Notes under the pieces: generated by a model
What the model saw: only the letters and a program-made list of their open reading frames with translations
Told to the model about the DNA's origin: nothing
The model's database searches: none
Assembly: GCF_017848315.1 (NCBI RefSeq)
Contig: NZ_JAFKEC010000059.1
Span: forward strand, 1-36,191
DNA: 36,191 nucleotides
Origin: Pseudomonas palmensis
GTDB lineage: Bacteria; Pseudomonadota; Gammaproteobacteria; Pseudomonadales; Pseudomonadaceae
Direction of reading: 5' to 3'
Position numbers and translations under genes: made by a program
Part shown: positions 24,913 through 32,978 of the stretch, piece by piece
Position numbering within the stretch: the first letter of the stretch is position 1
Layout: the number at the start of each line of letters is the position of its first letter

Positions 24913-26436
24913 ATGGCCCACAGTTTTCAACTCGACACCCTGAAGATCCGCCTGGCCGCCGCCGAGCTGGCCCCGCTGGAGCTGCGCGTGCGGGTACAGC
25001 GCGCCCTGCGCGAACTCATTCTTGCCGGCGAACTGCCACCGGGTTGCCGCCTGCCCGCCACCCGCACCCTGGCCAGTTCCCTGGGACTGTCTCGCGACAC
25101 CGTGGAGATGGCCTATGTGCAACTGCAGCTGGAGGGCTGCATCTGCCGCCGCCCAGGCTCGGGCAGCTATGTGGCCGAGCACCTGGGGCCGCGTCTGCTG
25201 GGTGCACGCCCCCCGCGCACCGGCGCGCCGCAGCACGCGCCTGCCACCGTCGGCCTCAGCGCCCGTGGCGCGGCGATCCTGGCCAGCGGCGGGGTCAGCG
25301 ACCAGCAGCAGGTCAAGGCCTTCGCCACCGGCCTGCCCGAGACGCGCAACTTCCCCCTCGACACCTGGGACCGCCTGCAACGCCAGGCCCAGAAGGACTA
25401 CCGCGCCCAGGTGCTGCTGCATGGCGACCCGCTGGGTGCCGCGCCGCTGCGCCAGGCCATCGCCCGCTACCTGAACCTGGAACGCGGCGCCAGGGTGCAC
25501 GCCGACCAGGTGCTGGTGCTGAGCAGCGCGCGCCAGGCGCTGTACCTGTGCGCGCAGGTGCTGGCCGACCCCGGCGGGCCGATCCTGCTCGAAGACCCGG
25601 GTTACTTTGGCGCGCGCAAGGCCTTCGAGATGGCACAGCTGCAGGTGGTGCCCGTGGCCGTGGATGAGCACGGCCTGCGCACCGACCTGCTGCGTGCCGA
25701 CCGCAGCGGCGCCAACACCGTCTACGTCACCCCGTCGCACCAGTACCCCACCGGCGTCACCCTGGCCCTGGAGCGGCGCCTGGACCTGATTGCCTGGGCC
25801 GCCGAGCGCAACGGCTGGATCATCGAGGACGACTACGACAGCCAGTTCCACTACGACGGCCTGCCCACCGCCTGCGTGCAGGGCCTGGACAGCGCGCAGC
25901 GCACGATCTACCTGGGCACCTTCGCCAAGTCGCTGTACCCCGGCCTGCGCATGGGTTTCATGGTGCTGCCGCCGGCCCTGGTCGCGCCCATGAGCCACGC
26001 GCGCAGCATGCTCGACGGGCACACCCCGCAACTGGCCCAGTTGACCCTGGCGCGGTTTATCGAAGACGGCCATTTCGCCGCGCACATTCGCGCCATGCGC
26101 ACGCTGTATGCCGTGCGCCGCGAGGCCATGGCCGAGGCACTGCACCAGCACCTGGGCGGCATCGCCAGCGCGCAGCTGCCACCGGGCGGCCTGCAGATGC
26201 TGTGCCGCCTGGAGCATGGCTGGAGCGAGGCCGAGACGATCCGCCAGGCCGCGCGGGCGGGCATCCACCTGCCCGGCCTCAGCCGCCTGTACGCCACGCC
26301 GCCGGCACAGGGCGGCTGGCTGCTGGGCTTCGCAGCGCTCACCCCGCACCAGATCGGCAGTGCCGTGGCACGCCTGGCCAAGGCCCTGCGCCCCGGCGTG
26401 CGCAGCGGTCTGGCGCAGGCCAGCGAGGTGGACTGA
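24913..26436 (+). CDS. MocR-family regulator (GntR HTH plus aminotransferase domain)
   Basis: A 507-residue MocR/PdxR-type regulator. The GntR winged helix lies at about residues 20-90 (LELRVRVQRALRELILAGEL, then TRTLASSLGLSRDTVEMAYV). A linker follows, then an aminotransferase-like domain with VLVLSSARQALYLCAQVLAD, PSHQYPTGVTL, IIEDDYDSQFHYDG and the PLP-lysine motif GTFAKSLYPGLRMGFMVLP. All PLP-binding residues look intact. No strong ribosome site precedes the ATG at 24913. It lies 60 bases before the BenE-type transporter gene on the same strand and is the likely controller of that gene. The effector is unknown. Confidence 0.93.
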   Translation: MAHSFQLDTLKIRLAAAELAPLELRVRVQRALRELILAGELPPGCRLPATRTLASSLGLSRDTVEMAYVQLQLEGCICRRPGSGSYVAEHLGPRLLGARPPRTGAPQHAPATVGLSARGAAILASGGVSDQQQVKAFATGLPETRNFPLDTWDRLQRQAQKDYRAQVLLHGDPLGAAPLRQAIARYLNLERGARVHADQVLVLSSARQALYLCAQVLADPGGPILLEDPGYFGARKAFEMAQLQVVPVAVDEHGLRTDLLRADRSGANTVYVTPSHQYPTGVTLALERRLDLIAWAAERNGWIIEDDYDSQFHYDGLPTACVQGLDSAQRTIYLGTFAKSLYPGLRMGFMVLPPALVAPMSHARSMLDGHTPQLAQLTLARFIEDGHFAAHIRAMRTLYAVRREAMAEALHQHLGGIASAQLPPGGLQMLCRLEHGWSEAETIRQAARAGIHLPGLSRLYATPPAQGGWLLGFAALTPHQIGSAVARLAKALRPGVRSGLAQASEVD

Positions 26437-26496
26437 TCGGGCCACCCCTGGCGCGGATACGCTCGGCACCCCAGCCCATCCCGCAAGGACCTGCCC

Positions 26497-27783
26497 ATGA
26501 ACCGAACCGCTTCGCGCCTGCACCCGCGTGACCTCGTCTCACCCACCCTGGCCGCCCTGATCAGCGTCATGGTCAACTATGGCGGCACCTTCGTGCTGGT
26601 GTTCCAGGCCGCGCAACTGGGCAACCTGACCGCCGCGCAAACCGCCTCGTGGGTGTGGTCGGTGAGCATCGGCGTGGGCCTGACCGGGGCCTGGCTGAGC
26701 TGGCGCTACCGCGCGCCGATCATCACCGCCTGGTCCACCCCGGGCGTGGCGTTCCTGGCCACGGTCATGCCGTTCACACCCTATGGCGAGGTGATCGGCG
26801 CCTACGTGCTGTGCGCCATCGGCTTCATCCTGCTGGGGCTGTCGGGGGTGTTCGAGCGGCTGGTGCGCTGGATACCGGCCGGCATCGCCGCCGGGCTGCT
26901 GGCAGGCATCCTGCTGCAGTTCGGGGTCAACGCCTTCGGCGGGGCCAGCGCCGACCCACTGCTGGTGATCGTGCTGGTGCTCACTTACGCCGTGCTGCGC
27001 CGCTTCACCTCGCGCTTTGCCGTGGTCGGGGTGCTGGTGGCGGGCCTGGCCATGCTGCTGGCCCAGCAGCGCCTGGACCTGCACGGCGTGCACCTGAGCA
27101 TGGCGCTGCCGGTGTTCGAAACCCCGCAGTTCAGCCTTGGCGCGCTGTTCGGCGTGGCGCTGCCGCTGTTCGTCATCACCCTCACCGGGCAGTACATGCC
27201 CGGCATGCTGGTGCTGCGCAACGACGGCTACACCACCAGCGCCAACCCGATCATCACGGTCACCGGGCTGGGGTCGCTGCTGATGGCGCCGTTTGGCGCC
27301 CATGCGTTCAACGTGGCCGCCATCACTGCGGCCATCTGCACCGGCAAGGACGCGCACCCCGACCCGGCCAGGCGCTACCTCGCCGGCATCGCCTGCGGGG
27401 TGTTCTACGTCACCGTGGGGGTTTTCGGCGTGACCCTGGCCAGCCTGTTCATGGTGCTGCCGCGCACCTTCGTCACCACCCTCGCCGGGCTGGCCCTGCT
27501 GGGCGCCATCGGTGGCAGCCTGGCCAGCGCGATGGGCGATGCGCGTACCCGCGAGACCGCGCTGATCACCTTTCTGGCCACCGCCGCCAATGTCACCCTG
27601 CTGGGTATCGGCGGCGCGTTCTGGGGGTTGCTGACCGGCCTGCTGGTGCATGCGCTGATGCACGCCGGCCGCCCGCTCAGCCCAGCCGTGGCGAGTGCGC
27701 CAGCAAGCCCTGGGTGTACGCCGCCTGGGGGTGGTCCAGCACATCCTGCGCCGGCCCCTGCTCGACAATCCGCCCTTCCCTGA
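26497..27783 (+). CDS. BenE-family (benzoate/H+ symporter-like) transporter with an antisense-encoded tail
   Basis: A 428-residue inner-membrane transporter of the BenE family. About eleven to twelve helices are visible, with SPTLAALISVMVNYGGTFVL, IITAWSTPGVAFLATVMPF, MLVLRNDGYTTSANPIITVT and PFGAHAFNVAAITAAICTGK as conserved segments. An AAGGA ribosome site precedes the ATG. Family members usually end near residue 395. Here the last 35 residues (Pro/Ala-rich, starting SPAVASAPASPG) are encoded on the opposite strand of the last 107 bases of the convergent ABC ATPase gene. The tail is therefore probably non-functional. The substrate need not be benzoate; no benzoate genes are nearby. Confidence 0.9.
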   Translation: MNRTASRLHPRDLVSPTLAALISVMVNYGGTFVLVFQAAQLGNLTAAQTASWVWSVSIGVGLTGAWLSWRYRAPIITAWSTPGVAFLATVMPFTPYGEVIGAYVLCAIGFILLGLSGVFERLVRWIPAGIAAGLLAGILLQFGVNAFGGASADPLLVIVLVLTYAVLRRFTSRFAVVGVLVAGLAMLLAQQRLDLHGVHLSMALPVFETPQFSLGALFGVALPLFVITLTGQYMPGMLVLRNDGYTTSANPIITVTGLGSLLMAPFGAHAFNVAAITAAICTGKDAHPDPARRYLAGIACGVFYVTVGVFGVTLASLFMVLPRTFVTTLAGLALLGAIGGSLASAMGDARTRETALITFLATAANVTLLGIGGAFWGLLTGLLVHALMHAGRPLSPAVASAPASPGCTPPGGGPAHPAPAPARQSALP

Positions 27784-29512
27784 CCACCACCACGCGGTCG
27801 GCGATGGCGCGCACCACGCCCAGGTCGTGGGTGACGAACAGCAGGGTCATGCCCTCGCCCTGCAACTGCTTGAGCAGCGCCAGGATCGCCGCCTGCACCG
27901 ACACGTCCAGGGCCGAGGTCACCTCGTCGCAGATCAGCACCGAAGGCTCGCACACCAGCGCGCGGGCAATCGCCACGCGCTGGCGCTCGCCACCCGACAG
28001 ATGATGCGGGTACTTGTGCGCCGCATCCGGGGGCAGCGCGACCCGTGCCAGCGCCGCGTCGATACGCGCCCGGCAGGCCGCGCCCTTGAGGCCGAAGAAG
28101 TGCTCCAGCGGCGCTTGCAGGCACTGCGCCACGGTCTGGCGCGGGTTCAGGGCGCGGTACGGGTTCTGGAAGATGTACTGGATACGGTGGCGCGTGGCCG
28201 CGGGCCGCTGGCGCGCCAGCAGGCTCAGCGGCTGCCCGTCGAAGGTCAGCTCGGCCTGGGCGGTATCGCCCAGCCCCGCCAGGGTGCGCGCCAGGCTGGT
28301 CTTGCCCGAGCCCGACTCGCCCACCACCGCCAGGCATTCGCCCTTGTACAGGTCCAGCGACAGGTCGAACAGCACCTGGCGGTCGTAGCTCAGGTTGAGG
28401 TCGCGCAGGCTCAGCAGCGGCGTGTCAGCGCAGCTGAGCATCGTTGCCGGCACCACCGTCGGCGCAGCCACAGCAGTCAGTTGCGGGTGCAGGCAGGCGA
28501 CCTGCTGCGCGCTGTCCAGCGCATTCAGCGACGGCTCCAGCGAGGTGCAGGCAGCGCTGCGGCGCGCGCACCGCGGGGCGAAGGCGCAGCCTTGCGGGCG
28601 CTGACCGGGCGCCGGGGCATGGCCGGCAATCGCCTGCAATGGGCGCTGGCGGGCCACGTCCGGAATCGCCGCCAGCAGGCCCAGGGTGTACGGGTGCGCG
28701 GGCCGCGCGAACAGGCGTTCGCGCTGCGCCACCTCGACGATGCGCCCGGCGTACATCACCATCACGCGGTCGACCAGGTCCTTGATCACGGCCAGGTCGT
28801 GGGACACGTACACCGCCGCCACCCCCTGCTCCTTGCACAGCCTGCGCAGGGTTTGCAGGATGTGCGCCTGGGTGCCGACGTCGAGGGCGGTGGTGGGTTC
28901 GTCGAGCACGATCAGGCGCGGGCGCAGCACGAAGGCCAGGGCCAGCATCACCCGTTGCTGCTGGCCGCCGGACAGTTGATGGGGGAAGCGCCTGAGAAAC
29001 TCGCGATCGCCGGGCAGGCCGACGTCCACCAGGGTCTGCTGCAGGCGGTCGGCCTGGGCCGCGCGGGCAAGCAGGGGCTCGTGGGCCAGCAGGGTTTCGC
29101 GCAGCAGGTTGCCGATGCGCAGCGCCGGGTTGAGGGCCATGGCCGGGTCTTGCGCAACATAGCCGATCAGCCCGCCGCGGGCACGGCGCAGGGCATCGCC
29201 CTTGAGTTCGAGCAGCGAGGCGCCGGCAATGTCGATGCGCCCGCCGGCAATCTGCGCACCGCGCCGGGCATGGGCCAGCAGCGCGGTGGCCAGGGTGGTC
29301 TTGCCCGAGCCGGACTCGCCGACAAGGCCGAGGATTTCACCGGGGGCCAGGCTGAAGTGGATGTGGTCGATGATATCGGCGCCGCTGGCGAGTTCGACCC
29401 GCAGGTTCTCGACCCGCAACGCTTCGCCGGCAACGCCGGCTCCTACAGACGGTGCAAAACCTGTAGGCGCCGGCGTTGCCGGCGAAGAGGCCATCAAGGC
29501 ATGCGCATTCAT
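27677..29512 (-). CDS. ABC transporter ATPase, fused DppD-DppF type, with in-frame REP insertion
   Basis: A 611-residue cytoplasmic protein with two peptide/nickel-type ATPase domains. Domain 1: Walker A GESGSGKTT, signature LSGGQQQR, Walker B LIVLDEPTTALDV, and the Cys motif CAFAPRCARRSAAC between domains as in OppD/DppD. Domain 2: GESGSGKTS, LSGGERQR and VLICDEVTSALDV. Both sites look active. It powers the two permeases encoded just upstream; its ATG overlaps the permease stop by four bases and has a GGGAG ribosome site. Residues about 9-32 (starting ASSPATPAPTG) are translated from a REP inverted pair at 29422-29487, and normal homology begins only after it (LRVENLRVELA). The ORF can be extended to 30103, but that part lies over permease coding sequence and was rejected. 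Confidence 0.93.
   Translation of the reverse strand: MNAHALMASSPATPAPTGFAPSVGAGVAGEALRVENLRVELASGADIIDHIHFSLAPGEILGLVGESGSGKTTLATALLAHARRGAQIAGGRIDIAGASLLELKGDALRRARGGLIGYVAQDPAMALNPALRIGNLLRETLLAHEPLLARAAQADRLQQTLVDVGLPGDREFLRRFPHQLSGGQQQRVMLALAFVLRPRLIVLDEPTTALDVGTQAHILQTLRRLCKEQGVAAVYVSHDLAVIKDLVDRVMVMYAGRIVEVAQRERLFARPAHPYTLGLLAAIPDVARQRPLQAIAGHAPAPGQRPQGCAFAPRCARRSAACTSLEPSLNALDSAQQVACLHPQLTAVAAPTVVPATMLSCADTPLLSLRDLNLSYDRQVLFDLSLDLYKGECLAVVGESGSGKTSLARTLAGLGDTAQAELTFDGQPLSLLARQRPAATRHRIQYIFQNPYRALNPRQTVAQCLQAPLEHFFGLKGAACRARIDAALARVALPPDAAHKYPHHLSGGERQRVAIARALVCEPSVLICDEVTSALDVSVQAAILALLKQLQGEGMTLLFVTHDLGVVRAIADRVVVVREGRIVEQGPAQDVLDHPQAAYTQGLLAHSPRLG
29422..29487. repeat. REP inverted pair inside the ABC ATPase coding sequence
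   Basis: Two 27-base arms, 29422-29448 and 29461-29487, are inverted copies with one mismatch around a 12-base loop. Their GCCGGCAACGCCGGC core is the same as in each unit of the 19220-20030 array. The whole pair is read in frame within the first 32 codons of the ATPase gene. Confidence 0.92.
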
Positions 29513-30327
29513 TTGCGTTCTCCCGCACTGTGCCGGGCAATGCCCTCGGCCAGAATGTTGGTGCCGTAGGCGAACACCCCGATCAGCAGCGCCGGTGCCA
29601 GCACCGCCCACGGCTGCACCAGCAGCCCGGCCTGGTTCTCGTTGATCATCAGCCCCCAGTCCGCCGCCGGCGGCGCCACGCCGTAACCCAGAAAGCTCAG
29701 GCCCGACAACATGCCCACGCCCCAGGTCAGCATGTTGCCAAAGTGCACCAGCAGCGGCGTGAGCACGTTGGGCAGGATCTCGCGCAGCAGAATCCGCGTG
29801 CGCGAAAAGCCCATCATCTGCGCCGCCTCCACGAACTCCTGGCTGGCCACCGCCACCGCACTGCCGCGCGCCAGGCGGATCACGCCGGGGGTAAAGGCAA
29901 TTGCCACGGTCATCACGATCAGCCACGGCGCGCGCCCCAGCATCGACACGATCAGCAGCACCAGGATCAGGTCCGGAAACGCCAGCCACACATCCGCCAG
30001 CCAGGTGATGGCCTGGTCCAGGCGCTGGCGCGACAGCCCGGCCAGCAGCCCCAGCGCCGTGCCCAGCACCAGCGCAATGGCAGCGGCCGCCAGCGACATC
30101 CACAGGATCGACACACCGCCACTGAGCAGCCGCGACACCACGTCGTGGCCCAGAAAATCATGCCCCAACGGCGCCTCGCCGCTGGGCGGCCCGTACACCC
30201 CGCCAACCATGTCGGTGGCCGCATGCGGCGCCAGCCACGGGCCCAGCAGCGCCAGCAGCACGATGGCCAGGGTCACCAGCCCACCCCGACGAATTTGCGG
30301 CTCACGCCAGACACTTGCACTGAACAT
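29509..30327 (-). CDS. ABC transporter permease, DppC/OppC type
   Basis: A 272-residue inner-membrane permease. It has the short N-terminal helix of DppC-type subunits (RRGGLVTLAIVLLALLGPWL), the periplasmic HDFLGHDVVSRLLSGG segment typical of the family, about five further helices, and the EAA loop EAAQMMGFSRTRILLREILP that contacts the ATPase. A GAGGAAGAG ribosome site precedes the ATG. It lies 12 bases after the DppB-type gene and overlaps the ATPase gene by four bases. It is Met-rich (about ten) unlike the soluble proteins of the operon. Confidence 0.93.
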   Translation of the reverse strand: MFSASVWREPQIRRGGLVTLAIVLLALLGPWLAPHAATDMVGGVYGPPSGEAPLGHDFLGHDVVSRLLSGGVSILWMSLAAAAIALVLGTALGLLAGLSRQRLDQAITWLADVWLAFPDLILVLLIVSMLGRAPWLIVMTVAIAFTPGVIRLARGSAVAVASQEFVEAAQMMGFSRTRILLREILPNVLTPLLVHFGNMLTWGVGMLSGLSFLGYGVAPPAADWGLMINENQAGLLVQPWAVLAPALLIGVFAYGTNILAEGIARHSAGERK

Positions 30328-30339
30328 GCTCTCTTCCTC

Positions 30340-31401
30340 TCAAGGGGCCTTGGCTGCCGGGCGGCGCCACCAGCTCTGGATGCCGCGACGGTTGCGCTGG
30401 ATCAGCGTGACCCGCCGCGCGGTGCGCAGCCTGGGGGTCAGCAGCACGGTGAGCAGGTCGGCCAGCAGGTTGATCGCCACCACGCCCAGGGTGATCACCA
30501 GCACCACGCCCTGGATCAGCGGCAGGTCGCGCATCTGGATCGCGGTGTTGAGCTGGGTGCCGATGCCGGGGTAGCTGAAGATCACCTCGGCCAGCAGCGC
30601 GCCGCCGATCAGGGTGCGCAAGGTCAGGGCCACGCCCTGCACCGCCGGCACCAGCGCGTTGGGCAAGGTGTGGCGCCACACGATGCGCCATTCGGGCACC
30701 CCGCGCAGGCGCGCCGCACTCACGTAGTCGGATTCCAGCGCCTCGATCATCGAGGCGCGTACCAGCCGCGCCAGGTACGGCAGCGACGACAGGCTCAGGG
30801 CCAGGATCGGCAGCAGCAGAAACTCCAGCTGCTGCCACAGGTGCTTGTCCGGGTCGAGGATCGACACCGCCGGCAGCAGGCTGAACTGCGGCATGGAAAA
30901 CAGCAGCACCAGCCCGATGGCCAGCAGAAAACCCGGGGTGGCCTTGAGAAAGATCAGCGCCGACAGCGCCCAGCGGTCCAGGCGGCTGTCACGCCGCAGC
31001 GCCAGGCTCACGCCGATGCTCAACGCCAGCGGCACCACCACCAGCAGCACGCCGCCCAGCAGCGCCAGGGTATTGCCAAAGCGCGCGAGAATGATGCCGG
31101 CCACCGGTTGGTTCGAATCCAGCGAGATGCCCAGGTCGCCGTGCAGCACCTGCCCCAGCCAGCTCAGGTACTGCAGCAGGATCGGCCGGTTCAGGCCCAG
31201 TTGCTCGCGCAGGGTCTGGATGCTCTCCAGCGGCGCGTCGGGGCCCAGGATCACCCGCGCCGGGTCCGAGGGCAGCGCCTGGGTGGCGATGAACACCACC
31301 AGGCTGATGACCCAGGCGGTGAGCAGGCCGTAGCCCAGGCGCCCGATGAACCAGGGCAGCCAGGCCGGCAGTCGATGAGAGGTTGCGCACGGTTCAGGCA
31401 T
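30340..31401 (-). CDS. ABC transporter permease, DppB/OppB type
   Basis: A 353-residue inner-membrane permease. A first helix (LGYGLLTAWVISLVVFIATQ) is followed by the family motif ALPSDPARVILGPDAPLESI and LREQLGLNRPILLQYLSWLG. About five more helices follow, and the EAA loop reads VSAARLRGVPEWRIVWRHTL. The gene overlaps the end of the binding-protein gene by eight bases, so translation is probably coupled. With the DppC-type partner and fused ATPase it forms one importer of the peptide/nickel/opine class. The C-terminal tail is basic (RNRRGIQSWWRRPAAKAP). Confidence 0.93.
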   Translation of the reverse strand: MPEPCATSHRLPAWLPWFIGRLGYGLLTAWVISLVVFIATQALPSDPARVILGPDAPLESIQTLREQLGLNRPILLQYLSWLGQVLHGDLGISLDSNQPVAGIILARFGNTLALLGGVLLVVVPLALSIGVSLALRRDSRLDRWALSALIFLKATPGFLLAIGLVLLFSMPQFSLLPAVSILDPDKHLWQQLEFLLLPILALSLSSLPYLARLVRASMIEALESDYVSAARLRGVPEWRIVWRHTLPNALVPAVQGVALTLRTLIGGALLAEVIFSYPGIGTQLNTAIQMRDLPLIQGVVLVITLGVVAINLLADLLTVLLTPRLRTARRVTLIQRNRRGIQSWWRRPAAKAP

Positions 31402-32968
31402 GGTTCAACCACAGGCTGTCAAAGCGCCAGGAGGCGAAGGTGGTCTGTTCGCCGTGCAGGCCGCCGACCTTGTTCGAGGCGGCGTCCAGCACGTCGGTGA
31501 AGCCCCAGATCAGCAGGCCGCCGCGCTGGTGCTGAATGGCCTGCGCCTCGTGCACCAGCTGCTTGCGCTGCGCCAGATCCGGCTGGCCGAGGGCCTGGGT
31601 GAACAGCGCACTGAAGCGCTCGTCACGGAAGTTGCTGCGGTTGTAGATCGCCAGCGGTGCATCGTTGTGCAGGCCGGTGGCCAGAAAGCCGCGGGCCGGT
31701 GTCGAGCCGGGCGACATCAGCCACTGCTCCTTCTGCGGGCCGTTGAATACCGAGGCGTCCACCGGCGTGACCTTGACCTGGACACCGGCCTTCTTCGCCT
31801 GCTGGGCGAACACCAGGGCAGCGTTGATTTCGTTGGCGGTGGTGGTCAGCTCTATGCGCAGGTCGGTCTGCCCGGCCTGGCGCAGCAGCGAACGGGCCTG
31901 GTCCAGATCGAAGGGGCGCTGGGCGATGGCATGGTTGTAGGTGGGGTCGGTTGGCGAATACAGGTCGTTGGCGATGCGCCCGAAACCGTTGAGGCCACGC
32001 CCCACCAGCTCCTGGCGGTCGGCCAGCAGGCGGAAGGCCTGGCGCACCCGCTCGTCCTGGAACGGCGCCTTGGCGGTGTTGAGGTTGAAGCCACTGAACG
32101 AGGTGGTGGGCGACACCACCAGTTGCAGGCGCGGGTCGGCCTTGAGCAAGGCACTGTGCTCGGCCTGCACGCCGCTGGCGATGTCGATCTGCCCGGCACG
32201 CAGGGCGGCCACGCGCGATACCTGGTCCTTGAATTCGATGATCTCCAGCTCGTCGGCGTACGGCTGGTTGGGCTTGTAGTAGTTTTCGAAACGGCTGAAC
32301 AGCGCACGCTGGCCCGGCACGAAACGTTTGAGCCGGTACGGGCCAGCGCCCACCGGGTTGCTGACCGGGTCGTAGTCGGTGGGCACGATGCCGCCGAAGG
32401 CAATCAGGGTCTCGTCCAGCGGGAAGAAGCTGCGGCCCTGCTTGAAGCGGATCTCGATGGTGCGCTCGTCGAGCTTGCGCAGCGCCTGGCGGTCGATGGC
32501 GCCCACCAGCCCGGCAAATGGCGAGGCAAGTTTCGGGTCGGTCAGGCGCAGGATCGAGAACAGCATGTCGTCGGCGCCGATGCTCTTGCCGTGGTGGAAC
32601 TCCAGCCCCGGCTTGATGCGAATGGTCCAGGCGCTGGCATCGGCATTGGGCTCGGCAAATTCGGCCAGGCCCAGGCGCGTGCTGACATCGTCGTTCCATT
32701 CCCAGAACTTGCTGTACAGCGCCCAGCCGCGAATGATCCCGCCACCGGAAGGCTTGTGTGCATCCAGGTTGCCGGCCTGGTCGCCGTCGATGATGCCGAC
32801 GCGCAGGCGCCCGCCGTGCACCGGGGTGCCCGGGCGTGCGCTGGCCGCCGCGCTGCTGGCAGGCCCGCCGGCATCGCAGCCGCCCAGCAGGCTGGAGCCC
32901 AGCAGCAGGCCGCCGCCGACGGCCAGGCTGTTGCCGAGGAAGATCCGGCGCGAGAATTCATGAGGCAT
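31394..32968 (-). CDS. Tat-type lipoprotein, family 5 (peptide/nickel) solute-binding protein
   Basis: A 524-residue SBP_bac_5 protein. The N-terminus combines a twin-arginine motif (SRRIFLG) with a lipobox (LLGGC, Cys near residue 30), so it is probably exported folded by Tat and lipid-anchored. The mature domain shows LGLAEFAEPNADASAWTIRI, FHHGKSIGADDMLFSILRLT, NPVGAGPYRLKRFVPGQRAL and ERVRQAFRLLADRQELV. AAGGAG before the ATG at 32968 sets the start; the frame extends to 33082 over the monooxygenase gene. It delivers the substrate to the permeases encoded downstream. Its only Cys is the lipid-anchor residue, and it has only three Met in 524 residues. The ligand is unknown, and its neighbours suggest an organosulfur compound rather than a peptide. 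Confidence 0.92.
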   Translation of the reverse strand: MPHEFSRRIFLGNSLAVGGGLLLGSSLLGGCDAGGPASSAAASARPGTPVHGGRLRVGIIDGDQAGNLDAHKPSGGGIIRGWALYSKFWEWNDDVSTRLGLAEFAEPNADASAWTIRIKPGLEFHHGKSIGADDMLFSILRLTDPKLASPFAGLVGAIDRQALRKLDERTIEIRFKQGRSFFPLDETLIAFGGIVPTDYDPVSNPVGAGPYRLKRFVPGQRALFSRFENYYKPNQPYADELEIIEFKDQVSRVAALRAGQIDIASGVQAEHSALLKADPRLQLVVSPTTSFSGFNLNTAKAPFQDERVRQAFRLLADRQELVGRGLNGFGRIANDLYSPTDPTYNHAIAQRPFDLDQARSLLRQAGQTDLRIELTTTANEINAALVFAQQAKKAGVQVKVTPVDASVFNGPQKEQWLMSPGSTPARGFLATGLHNDAPLAIYNRSNFRDERFSALFTQALGQPDLAQRKQLVHEAQAIQHQRGGLLIWGFTDVLDAASNKVGGLHGEQTTFASWRFDSLWLNHA

Positions 32969-32978
32969 GGGCAGCTCC

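Noticed and set aside
27677..27783. Frameshift or sequencing error at the end of the BenE-type gene
   Set aside because: Both frames are intact to their stops without a break in homology. A lost stop or natural overlap explains the tail more simply.
29513..30103. N-terminal extension of the ABC ATPase frame up to 30103
   Set aside because: It lies over the DppC-type permease in another frame and shows no homology. A good ribosome site and ATGA overlap support the start at 29512.
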